This document shows, piece after piece, positions 1 to 6,131 of a stretch of 13,110 nt of DNA (position 1 is the first letter of the stretch; every line of letters starts with the position of its first letter). The DNA is taken from contig JAQUNE010000027.1 of the NCBI GenBank assembly GCA_028717765.1, forward strand, positions 1 through 13,110. The letters are read 5' to 3'. Made by a program: the position numbers and the translations under genes. Under the pieces are notes generated by a model. That model saw only the letters and a program-made list of their open reading frames with translations, was not told the DNA's origin and did no database searches. The stretch comes from Candidatus Omnitrophota bacterium (GTDB lineage: Bacteria; Omnitrophota; Koll11; Gygaellales; Profunditerraquicolaceae).

Positions 1-369
1 ACTTGTACTAATGGCAGGCTAGAGGATTTAAAAATTGCCGCAAGTGTTTTAAAAGGAAAAAAAGTTTTTCCGGGGGTAAAATTTATCATCGCTCCGGCTT
101 CCCGCTCAATTTATCTTGAGGCAATAAAAGAGGGACTGATCGATATTTTTGTGAAGTCAGGCGCGGTTGTGGTAGCACCTGGATGCGGGCCATGCGTAGG
201 CACACATAATGGCATCCCCGCGGATGGAGAAATCGTAATATCTAGCGCCAACAGGAATTTTAAAGGCAGAATGGGTAATCCCAACGCTTTTATCTACCTA
301 GCCTCACCGGCTACTGTAGCAGCGTCGGTAATCAAGGGGAGGATCAATGATCCGAGAAGATACCTCTAA
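1..369 (+). CDS. leuC: Aconitase/3-isopropylmalate dehydratase family, large subunit (3' end only)
   Basis: This is the C-terminal 122 residues of a [4Fe-4S] hydro-lyase large subunit; the 5' part lies outside the window. The visible part begins with T-C-T-N-G-R, the end of the family's cluster-ligand motif, and carries the second ligand pair in GCGPCVG (bases 181-201). It then shows the typical run [17 protein letters not shown] and the ending [15 protein letters not shown]. In this family the large subunit binds the cluster and pairs with a separate small 'swivel' subunit, which is encoded at 1429-1929. By sequence alone it could be isopropylmalate isomerase, homoaconitase or a two-subunit aconitase. 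The neighbouring IDH and MDH genes favour aconitase, which is inference. The family call is secure; the substrate is not. Confidence 0.9.
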   Translation, partial: TCTNGRLEDLKIAASVLKGKKVFPGVKFIIAPASRSIYLEAIKEGLIDIFVKSGAVVVAPGCGPCVGTHNGIPADGEIVISSANRNFKGRMGNPNAFIYLASPATVAASVIKGRINDPRRYL

Positions 370-385
370 AATAGGGGGTGTGACT

Positions 386-1432
386 ATGGAGATTAAAGAT
401 TTACTTATGCTTTGTATCGAAAAACAAGCCTCAGACCTGCATTTGACGGAAAATGAACCGCCTATCCTGCGTATCGACGGAAAATTGATCCGCACGGATC
501 ATCCGGCAATGAACCGCCAAGACTTAAAAAGAATGATTTACGGAATTTTATCGAATCCTCAAAAAGAATTATTCGAGAAAGAACTAGAGCTGGATTTTTC
601 CCTGGCATTTCCGGGAATGGACAGGTTCCGGGCAAATATCCACTTGCAAAGAGGAGTAGTAGAAGTAGCCTTCAGGCGTGTGCCGATTAATGTTCCAAGT
701 ACTGAAGATTTAGGCTTGCCTCCAATGCTCGCGGAATTAGCGCGTAAGCCCAATGGCCTGGTTTTAGTTACCGGGCCTACAGGTGTGGGAAAAACCACTA
801 CCCTGGCAGCGTTAATCGAGCAAATTAACAATGAGAGGGAAGCCCTGATTATTTCTATCGAAGATCCGATCGAATTTGTTTTTACGAATAAGAAAAGTGT
901 GATTAAGCAAAGAGAAGTTTATGCTGATACGCGTTCTTTTTCTCAGGCCTTAAGGCACGCATTACGCCAGGACCCGAATGTAATTGTCGTAGGCGAAATG
1001 CGCGACCTGGAAACTATTTCTACTACTTTAACAGCTGCTGAAACAGGGCATTTGGTTTTAGCGACCCTGCATACCCCTGATGCTCCGCAAACTATCGAAA
1101 GAATTATCGATGTCTTTCCACCGCATCAGCAGACACAGGTTAAATTACAATTGTCTGATTGTTTACAGGGAGTAGTTTCTCAGTTATTACTTCCGCGCGC
1201 AGCCGGCCATGGACGGGTTTTGGCTTGCGAGATCATGGTGGCTACTCCGGGGATCAGAAATATGATCCGCGAACAGGAAATTGAACAGATCCCGACGGCA
1301 ATGCAGACCGGCAGCCAGTTTGGAATGAGGACCATGGACAGGGCGTTGAAAGATCTGTTTCAGCAAGGGATCATTACTCTGGATACCGCTTTATCAAAAG
1401 TAAAGAACGCGGAAGAATTCAAACATCTATGA
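386..1432 (+). CDS. pilT: PilT-like twitching motility/pilus retraction ATPase
   Basis: A 348-residue secretion-superfamily (PilT/GspE) hexameric ATPase. It opens with the PilT-type N-terminus (ASDLHL, then PPILRIDGKL). Key motifs are Walker A GPTGVGKT at residues 130-137, a Walker B-like VIVVGEMRD at 199-207, and the His-box with H222 and H229. GIRNMIRE at 289-296 is close to the AIRNLIRE signature of PilT retraction ATPases, and TGSQFGMRTMDRAL follows it as in PilT. Length matches the family (about 345-370). I chose the ATG at 386 because a strong Shine-Dalgarno (AGGGGGTG at 373-380) sits just upstream. An in-frame ATG at 347 would overlap the leuC end and has no such site. The gene starts 16 bases after leuC and its stop overlaps the leuD start (ATGA), so it is embedded in the metabolic operon. 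No pilin, PilB or PilC gene is nearby. It should act at the cytoplasmic face of a type IV pilus. Confidence 0.92.
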   Translation: MEIKDLLMLCIEKQASDLHLTENEPPILRIDGKLIRTDHPAMNRQDLKRMIYGILSNPQKELFEKELELDFSLAFPGMDRFRANIHLQRGVVEVAFRRVPINVPSTEDLGLPPMLAELARKPNGLVLVTGPTGVGKTTTLAALIEQINNEREALIISIEDPIEFVFTNKKSVIKQREVYADTRSFSQALRHALRQDPNVIVVGEMRDLETISTTLTAAETGHLVLATLHTPDAPQTIERIIDVFPPHQQTQVKLQLSDCLQGVVSQLLLPRAAGHGRVLACEIMVATPGIRNMIREQEIEQIPTAMQTGSQFGMRTMDRALKDLFQQGIITLDTALSKVKNAEEFKHL

Positions 1433-1929
1433 GACTAGAAGGCAAGGCTGTAAAACTAGGCGATAATATTAACACGGATTTTATTATTTCCGGAAGGTAT
1501 AAATTTTCCATTACTGATATGAAGGAATTGGCCAAGCATATCATGGAAGATATCGATCCGGATTTCCCTAAAAAAATCATTCCCGGAAAGACCATTTTGG
1601 TTGCGGGGAAAAATTTTGGTATGGGGTCTTCGCGCGAGCAGGCACCTTTGGTAATTAAGGAAGCGGGAATTATTGCTTGTGTGGCAACTTCTTTCGCGCG
1701 TATCTTCTATCGCAATGCCTTTAATATTGGCTTGCCGTTAATTGAATTAAATACAGAGAAAATAAATGAAAATGATTTACTGGAAATAGATCTGGACCAT
1801 GGCCTGGCAAAGAATTTGACTAAGGCCCAAGAATTTAAAATTAAACCTCTGCCTTTTTTTATGCAGGAACTACTCAAAGAAGGCGGAGTGGTAAATTATA
1901 TCAAGAAATATAAGGAGTTGAAGGTTTAA
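1429..1929 (+). CDS. leuD: Aconitase/3-isopropylmalate dehydratase family, small subunit
   Basis: A 166-residue small (swivel-domain) subunit of the archaeal/LeuD2-type hydro-lyases, a normal length for that type. Motifs seen are GDNINTD at residues 11-17, GKNFGMGSSREQAP at 60-73 (the phosphate/carboxylate-binding SSRE), and ARIFYRNAFNIGLPLIE. It pairs with the large subunit ending at 369 although a pilT gene separates them. The start codon overlaps the pilT stop by 4 bases, which suggests translational coupling. In characterised relatives the loop after the NTD motif tunes substrate choice (YLRT in homoaconitase, YLV-type in isopropylmalate isomerase). Here it reads Y-K-F-S at 24-27, matching neither. 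With IDH directly downstream I infer an aconitase role, but leucine or homocitrate pathways cannot be excluded. Confidence 0.88.
   Translation: MRLEGKAVKLGDNINTDFIISGRYKFSITDMKELAKHIMEDIDPDFPKKIIPGKTILVAGKNFGMGSSREQAPLVIKEAGIIACVATSFARIFYRNAFNIGLPLIELNTEKINENDLLEIDLDHGLAKNLTKAQEFKIKPLPFFMQELLKEGGVVNYIKKYKELKV
1918..1927 (+). promoter_or_regulatory. Ribosome binding site for the IDH-like gene
   Basis: A GAAGGT stretch at 1920-1925 lies about 6-7 bases before the ATG at 1932, inside the last codons of leuD. A second purine run, AAGGAG at 1912-1917, is a little too far away. This supports ATG 1932 as the start, two bases after the leuD stop. Confidence 0.5.
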
Positions 1930-1931
1930 GC

Positions 1932-3011
1932 ATGCATAAAATTACCCTGATTCCCGGAGATGGTATTGGCCCAGAGGTTACTTTGGCTGCGAAAAGGTGC
2001 ATTGAGGCCACAGGTGTAAAAATCGAATGGGAAGAGGTAATTGCCGGGCAAAATGCCCTGGAAAAACACGGAGAACTGCTTCCGGAGAATGTTTTATCCT
2101 CGATTAGAAAAAATAAAGTGGCACTTAAAGGGCCAATTGTTACCCCTATCGGCACAGGTTTTCGTTCGGTTAATGTCGCCATCAGGCACGCCTTAGATTT
2201 ATATGCCTGTGTGCGGCCGGCAAAATCTTACCTCGGGGTAAAAAGTTATTACAAAGACATTGACCTGGTAATTGTGCGTGAAAATAGCGAAGATTTATAC
2301 GCGGGGATCGAATTTGAAGAGGGCAAGCCGGAAACCAAGAATTTGATCGGGGAAATTGAAAAATACAGTAAAAAGAAAATTCGTCCTGATTCAGGGATCT
2401 CCATAAAGCCGATTTCGAAATATGCTTCTGAGCGGATTGTGCGCTTTGCATTTGAATACGCGCTGAAAAATAACCGGAAAAAAATTACCGCGATACAAAA
2501 GGCGAATATTATGAAATTTACCGATGGGCTATTCTTAAAGGTTTGCCGCGAAGTAGCTAAAGAATATGAAGGCAAGGTAATTTTTGAAGAAGGCTTGGTA
2601 GATAATATGTCGATGCAACTGGTTCAGCGTCCGCATAATTATGATGTTTTAGTTTTGCCGAACCTCTATGGAGATATTTTGTCGGATTTATGTGCCGGGT
2701 TAATTGGTGGATTGGGGATCGCACCGGGAGCAAACTTTGGCGAAGGCATTGCCGTTTTTGAAGCAGTGCATGGCTCAGCCCCGAAATATGCTGGTTTAAA
2801 TAAAGTTAATCCTACAGCAATGATTCTTTCAGGCGTATTGATGTTGAAGTATATCAAAGAAGAGCAGGCCGCGCAAAATTTAGAAAATGCCATTAAGCAG
2901 GTTTTATCTGAAGGAAGATCTGTGACCTATGATTTAAAGCTAAACCGCGATGACCCTTCTGCAGTAGGCACCAGTGAAATGGCAGATGCGATTATCGCGA
3001 AACTAAAATGA
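1932..3011 (+). CDS. icd: Isocitrate/isopropylmalate dehydrogenase family; probable NADP isocitrate dehydrogenase
   Basis: A 359-residue beta-decarboxylating dehydrogenase. It would oxidise a 2-hydroxyacid such as isocitrate to 2-oxoglutarate and CO2. The N-terminus ITLIPGDGIGPEV and the metal-site region YGDILSDLCAGLIGG are typical. The substrate loop has S79, N81 and R85 (SVNVAIR), followed by R95, R116 (VRENSEDLYAG) and Y123. This S-x-N-x3-R pattern matches isocitrate dehydrogenases rather than isopropylmalate dehydrogenases. The cofactor loop reads HGSAPKYAGLNKVNP (280-294). K285, Y286 and V292 correspond to E. coli Icd K344, Y345 and V351, the NADP-selecting residues; Y391 also appears conserved in VTYD, but R395 is not obviously present. 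It is shorter than E. coli Icd (416), like the archaeal and mitochondrial-type enzymes. Homoisocitrate dehydrogenase is the main alternative. It lies 2 bases after leuD and overlaps mdh by 4. Confidence 0.85.
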   Translation: MHKITLIPGDGIGPEVTLAAKRCIEATGVKIEWEEVIAGQNALEKHGELLPENVLSSIRKNKVALKGPIVTPIGTGFRSVNVAIRHALDLYACVRPAKSYLGVKSYYKDIDLVIVRENSEDLYAGIEFEEGKPETKNLIGEIEKYSKKKIRPDSGISIKPISKYASERIVRFAFEYALKNNRKKITAIQKANIMKFTDGLFLKVCREVAKEYEGKVIFEEGLVDNMSMQLVQRPHNYDVLVLPNLYGDILSDLCAGLIGGLGIAPGANFGEGIAVFEAVHGSAPKYAGLNKVNPTAMILSGVLMLKYIKEEQAAQNLENAIKQVLSEGRSVTYDLKLNRDDPSAVGTSEMADAIIAKLK

Positions 3012-3928
3012 AGATATCTATTATCGGCGCTGGAAATGTCGGCGGGACAACAGCAATGCGCCTTGCCCAGGAAGGGTTAGGCGATATTTTTTTAATTGAT
3101 ATTGCCAAAGGCCTTGCCCAGGGAAAAGCCTTTGATCTCGATGATTGCCGTCCGATCTTAAAACACCATTACCAGATCACCGGCACAGATGATTTTAGAG
3201 CGGTAAAAGATTCGCAGATCGTGGTCGTGACCGCAGGCCTAGCAAGAAAACCCGGGATGACCCGCGAGGACCTCTTAAATAAAAATTCTCAGATCTTAAA
3301 GTCGATTTGCCTGGATTTAAGAACACTCTCCCCGGAAGCTATCCTGATTATCGTCACCAATCCTTTAGATATTATGACTTATTTAGCTTTAAAGGTTACG
3401 GGTTTTGGCGCGCAGCGCGTAATTGGTATGGGGGTTAGCCTGGACGCTGCCAGGTTTGCCAATCTGATCAGCGAGGAATTAAAAGTTTCCACAGCTGATG
3501 TTGAAGCGGTTGTCATCGGTGGGCATGGCGAGGGAATGTTACCTTTGCCGCGTTTTACCAATATTAAAGGTGTGGGCCTCGATGAATTTATTGACGAAGA
3601 GAAAATTCAAGAGTTGGTCCAAAGGACCTTTGACCGCGGAAAAGAGATTGTTTCTTTATTAGGCAGTGGCAGCGCGTATTACGCGCCTTCAGCGGCAATT
3701 GCCGCAATGGTAAAAATAATTGCCAAGGATGAGAAGCGTAATTTAGGCGCTTGCGCTTATTTAAACGGTGAATACGGATTAAGAGATATTTGTATCGGTG
3801 TGCCGGTGCGCTTGGGTAAAAATGGCATCGAAGAAATTGTAGAATTAGAGTTAAATCAGCAGGAAAAAGAACCTTTTCTTAAATCCGCGGCATTAATTAA
3901 AGAGCAGTATAAAAATTTAACCCTTTAG
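3008..3928 (+). CDS. mdh: Malate dehydrogenase (LDH-like, NAD-dependent)
   Basis: A 306-residue enzyme of the lactate/malate dehydrogenase family, interconverting malate and oxaloacetate in the cytoplasm. The Rossmann motif GAGNVGG is at residues 7-13, with D31 at the end of the second strand, which favours NAD. The substrate loop ARKPGMTREDLL carries R80 and R86; Arg at position 80 (Gln in lactate dehydrogenase) indicates malate. VTNPLD follows. The catalytic pair is D146 with R149 (LDAARF) and H173 in GGHGEGMLP. The Glu after HG is less usual than Asp. Length is normal for this group (about 305-315). Its ATG overlaps the IDH stop by 4 bases (ATGA), so the two are probably translationally coupled and work in adjacent TCA steps. 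Confidence 0.93.
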   Translation: MKISIIGAGNVGGTTAMRLAQEGLGDIFLIDIAKGLAQGKAFDLDDCRPILKHHYQITGTDDFRAVKDSQIVVVTAGLARKPGMTREDLLNKNSQILKSICLDLRTLSPEAILIIVTNPLDIMTYLALKVTGFGAQRVIGMGVSLDAARFANLISEELKVSTADVEAVVIGGHGEGMLPLPRFTNIKGVGLDEFIDEEKIQELVQRTFDRGKEIVSLLGSGSAYYAPSAAIAAMVKIIAKDEKRNLGACAYLNGEYGLRDICIGVPVRLGKNGIEEIVELELNQQEKEPFLKSAALIKEQYKNLTL

Positions 3929-3933
3929 CGTCT

Positions 3934-5178
3934 ATGGATTATGACTTAGTAATTATCGGCGCGGGCTGGGCAGGGTTTTACGCTGCGATCACTGCCAAAA
4001 AAGCTGGACTGAAAGTCGTTCTTATTGAAAAAGGGCAGATCGGCGGCACGTGCCTAAACCGTGGTTGTATTCCTACCAAATCCTTGATTCACCTTTCCCA
4101 TTCACCTGCGCTGGACTTTACGCAAATTCAAACCCAAAAAGAAAAAGTGATCGCACTCCTTCAACAAGGGGTGCAATTTAACCTTAAGGGAATTGATTAC
4201 CTGCAGGCTGAAGCGAAAATTATCTCTTCAACTTGTGTTAATACAGGCAGCCAGGAATTAAAAACCAAATCTATTCTTATTGCCAGTGGCTCAAGGCCAA
4301 TTCAGGTGAAGGGCCTGGAATTTGACGGGAAAAAAATCCTCTCTAGTGATGAAGTTTTAAATTTAAAGGCACGGCCAGCTTCGCTTTTAATTGTCGGAGG
4401 AGGGGTAATTGGCTGTGAGTTTGCCAGCTTCTTCCACAATTTGGGGACTACGGTTACGCTTGCGGAAAAAATGCCGCAGTTATTGCCAAATGAGGATCGG
4501 GAAGTAGCGAAAAAATTAGAAACTTTATTTAAGAAAAAAGGGATCAAAGTAAATACAGGAGTTGACGCGACTACTCTCGACTTGGCTAATTGCGAATTGG
4601 TTTTAGTTTGTGTGGGTAGGCAGCCAAATACAGAGGGGCTAGGCCTGGAAAACGCGGGGGTAAAAGTTGAAAGAAGTAGAATTATTGTTGACGATTATCT
4701 AAAGACGAACATTCCCAATATTTACGCGGTGGGAGATTGTACCGGAAAAATTATGTTAGCGCATTATGCCGCGTATCAGGGGCAAATTGCCGCGCAAAAT
4801 ATCTCCCAGCCAGCTAACCTGAAAAAAGCGGATAATCAGATTGTGCCAAATTGCATTTTTACTGATCCGGAGATCGCCAGTGTCGGGATGAATGAAGAAG
4901 CAGCTAAAGCCAAAAGTATTGCAATAAAAATTCATAAGTTTGACTTTCTTGGTAGTGGCATGGCGCGTGTCCTGGAAGAAACTGACGGTTTTATTAAAAT
5001 TATCTCTCAAAGCGAAAGTGGAGAAATCTTGGGCGCTTCGATCATCGGCCCACGCGCCACTGAATTAATCGCGGTTTTAACTCTCGCAATTACTAACCAT
5101 CTTAAGGTTAATCAGGTCAAAGATACTATTTTTGCCCACCCCACAATTTCCGAAGCCATACACGAAGCACTGAATTAA
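3934..5178 (+). CDS. lpdA: Dihydrolipoamide dehydrogenase (E3), short form
   Basis: A 414-residue class I pyridine-nucleotide disulfide oxidoreductase that reoxidises dihydrolipoyl groups with NAD+. FAD-binding GAGWAG is at residues 9-14 with E32 closing the second strand. The redox-active pair is C40/C45 in GGTCLNRGCIPTK. The NAD-binding motif GGGVIG is at 155-160, with an acidic residue after TVTLAE. The second FAD motif IYAVGDC ends at 269. The C-terminal active-site base is H402 with E407 (AHPTISE). Typical Lpd proteins have 460-480 residues; this one is about 50 shorter, seemingly compacted in the FAD domain around residues 55-100. All catalytic residues are present. The presence of lipB and a lipoyl domain directly downstream supports the E3 assignment over other disulfide reductases. 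It starts 5 bases after mdh with no clear Shine-Dalgarno. Confidence 0.9.
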   Translation: MDYDLVIIGAGWAGFYAAITAKKAGLKVVLIEKGQIGGTCLNRGCIPTKSLIHLSHSPALDFTQIQTQKEKVIALLQQGVQFNLKGIDYLQAEAKIISSTCVNTGSQELKTKSILIASGSRPIQVKGLEFDGKKILSSDEVLNLKARPASLLIVGGGVIGCEFASFFHNLGTTVTLAEKMPQLLPNEDREVAKKLETLFKKKGIKVNTGVDATTLDLANCELVLVCVGRQPNTEGLGLENAGVKVERSRIIVDDYLKTNIPNIYAVGDCTGKIMLAHYAAYQGQIAAQNISQPANLKKADNQIVPNCIFTDPEIASVGMNEEAAKAKSIAIKIHKFDFLGSGMARVLEETDGFIKIISQSESGEILGASIIGPRATELIAVLTLAITNHLKVNQVKDTIFAHPTISEAIHEALN

Positions 5179-5181
5179 AAT

Positions 5182-5850
5182 ATGGAATTGAAAATATTCG
5201 ATTTAAGGCTGATTGAATTTGAGAAGGCCTGGAAATTCCAGAAAGAAATTTTTCAGCAGGTGCAATCAGGCAGTTTAGATTTCGCGCTGATCCTTTGCCA
5301 GCATTATCCGGTGATCACACTAGGAAGAAACGCTAAAAACGAAAATCTTTTAGTTTCTCTTGAAGAATTAAAAAATAAAGGGATAGAGAGATTCGAAATC
5401 GAGCGCGGTGGAGATATTACTTATCACGGCCCAGGCCAGCTGACAATTTATCCTATATTTAATCTGGCAAACTTAAAAAAAGATATTCATTGGTTTTTAC
5501 GGGAGTTAGAGCAGGTAGTGATAGAATTTTTAGCTGATTTTGGCCTTTCTAGCCAAAGGAAACCAGGCTTTACCGGAGTTTGGATAGGGGAGCGCAAGAT
5601 TGCTTCTATTGGTGTTGCAATTAGGCATTGGATCACTTTTCACGGGGTAAGTATTAATATTAAAACAGCTGATCTGGAGAACTTTAAGCTTATCCGTCCT
5701 TGTGGAATGGATATAGAGATGGTGGCATTAGAGCAATTAATCGGTAGGGAGATAGAAATCGAGAAGATTAAAAATAATCTGGTCCATAAATTTGCATTTC
5801 TATGCAAGGAGGTGTGCCATGGTCAAAGTAGTCTTGCCGGAATTAGGTGA
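5182..5850 (+). CDS. lipB: Octanoyl-[ACP]:protein N-octanoyltransferase LipB
   Basis: A 222-residue LipB, which moves octanoate from acyl carrier protein to the lysine of lipoyl domains, the first step of lipoate synthesis. The signature RGGDITYHGPGQ is at residues 75-86. The catalytic lysine is K139 in GERKIASIG, HGVSINI is at 154-160, and the catalytic cysteine is C174 in RPCGM. Length is normal for the family. It starts 3 bases after lpd, and its last 32 bases overlap the start of the lipoyl-domain gene, its likely substrate. The partner lipoyl synthase (lipA) is not in this window. The C-terminal tail after about residue 208 is not conserved in LipB and exists partly because its codons also encode the next gene's Shine-Dalgarno and start. 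Confidence 0.95.
   Translation: MELKIFDLRLIEFEKAWKFQKEIFQQVQSGSLDFALILCQHYPVITLGRNAKNENLLVSLEELKNKGIERFEIERGGDITYHGPGQLTIYPIFNLANLKKDIHWFLRELEQVVIEFLADFGLSSQRKPGFTGVWIGERKIASIGVAIRHWITFHGVSINIKTADLENFKLIRPCGMDIEMVALEQLIGREIEIEKIKNNLVHKFAFLCKEVCHGQSSLAGIR
5807..5814 (+). promoter_or_regulatory. Strong Shine-Dalgarno that sets the lipoyl-protein start
   Basis: AGGAGGTG lies within the end of lipB, with 4 bases between the TG and the ATG at 5819. It is the most consensus-like ribosome binding site in the metabolic operon. It selects ATG 5819 over the upstream in-frame ATG at 5792, whose extra nine residues do not belong to the lipoyl fold. Confidence 0.8.
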
Positions 5851-6055
5851 AGGAATTACAAAAGCCACAGTTTCCTACTGGTATTTTCAGGAGAATGAGA
5901 AGGTAAATGAAAAGGATGATCTGGTGGAGCTTACCACTGACAAGGCTACTTTTAATTTACCTAGCCCCTCCACAGGCACAGTTTCCCAAATTCTGCTTCA
6001 CGAAGGCGATACCGCCAATGTTGGAGAAGTTTTAGCTATTATTGAAGAAGGATAA
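5819..6055 (+). CDS. Free-standing lipoyl-domain (biotin/lipoyl attachment) protein
   Basis: A 78-residue single lipoyl domain, the same fold as the N-terminus of 2-oxoacid dehydrogenase E2 subunits. It begins VKVVLPELGEGI, as E2 domains do, and carries the modifiable lysine K42 in the hairpin T-T-D-K-A. It continues with LPSPSTGTV and ends with GDTANVGEVLAIIEEG, exactly where the lipoyl domain of an E2 ends. No hinge, subunit-binding domain or acyltransferase core follows, and no such sequence is visible in the other frames of the next 76 bases. It is preceded by lpd and lipB, so it is very likely octanoylated by LipB and reoxidised by Lpd. It may be a mobile lipoyl carrier, or the remnant of an E2 whose rest was lost. 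The overlap with lipB is 32 bases. Confidence 0.88.
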   Translation: MVKVVLPELGEGITKATVSYWYFQENEKVNEKDDLVELTTDKATFNLPSPSTGTVSQILLHEGDTANVGEVLAIIEEG

Positions 6056-6063
6056 AAATTTTC

Positions 6064-6092
6064 TTGCTATAAGCACTTCAGCATGTTATATT
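6064..6092 (+). promoter_or_regulatory. Putative sigma70-type promoter with extended -10
   Basis: TTGCTA (6064-6069) and TATATT (6087-6092) are separated by 17 bases. A TGT immediately before the -10 hexamer gives an extended -10 element. Transcription would begin near 6099, leaving a leader of roughly 33 bases before the ATG at 6132. This would separate the exported-protein genes from the metabolic operon. Confidence 0.55.
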
Positions 6093-6131
6093 TTACCTAA
6101 TCATTGCCACGGGATAAACCAAAGAGGTTTT

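Noticed and set aside
347..385. Upstream ATG at 347 as the pilT start.
   Set aside because: It lies inside the leuC coding end and lacks a ribosome site, while ATG 386 follows AGGGGGTG and gives the normal PilT N-terminus.
2182..2575. Reverse-strand open frames inside the IDH gene and similar antisense frames in the other genes.
   Set aside because: They are compositional shadows of well-supported forward genes, without ribosome sites or recognisable domains.
1932..3011. 3-isopropylmalate dehydrogenase (leuB) label suggested by adjacency to leuCD.
   Set aside because: S79, N81 and R85 plus the K285/Y286 cofactor residues fit isocitrate dehydrogenase better, and the next gene is mdh.
6047..6070. 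AAGAA ... TTCTT with a central AAAATTTT as a terminator of the metabolic operon.
   Set aside because: The stem is short and AT-only with no following T-run, so it is not convincing.
6042..6131. ATG at 6042 as the start of the CBM/LolA-like protein.
   Set aside because: It overlaps the lipoyl-protein end and spans a good promoter, and the signal peptide begins at ATG 6132.
6056..6131. A frameshifted remainder of an E2 subunit after the lipoyl domain.
   Set aside because: None of the forward frames in this interval shows E2 linker, subunit-binding or catalytic sequence; the lipoyl fold ends cleanly at the stop.
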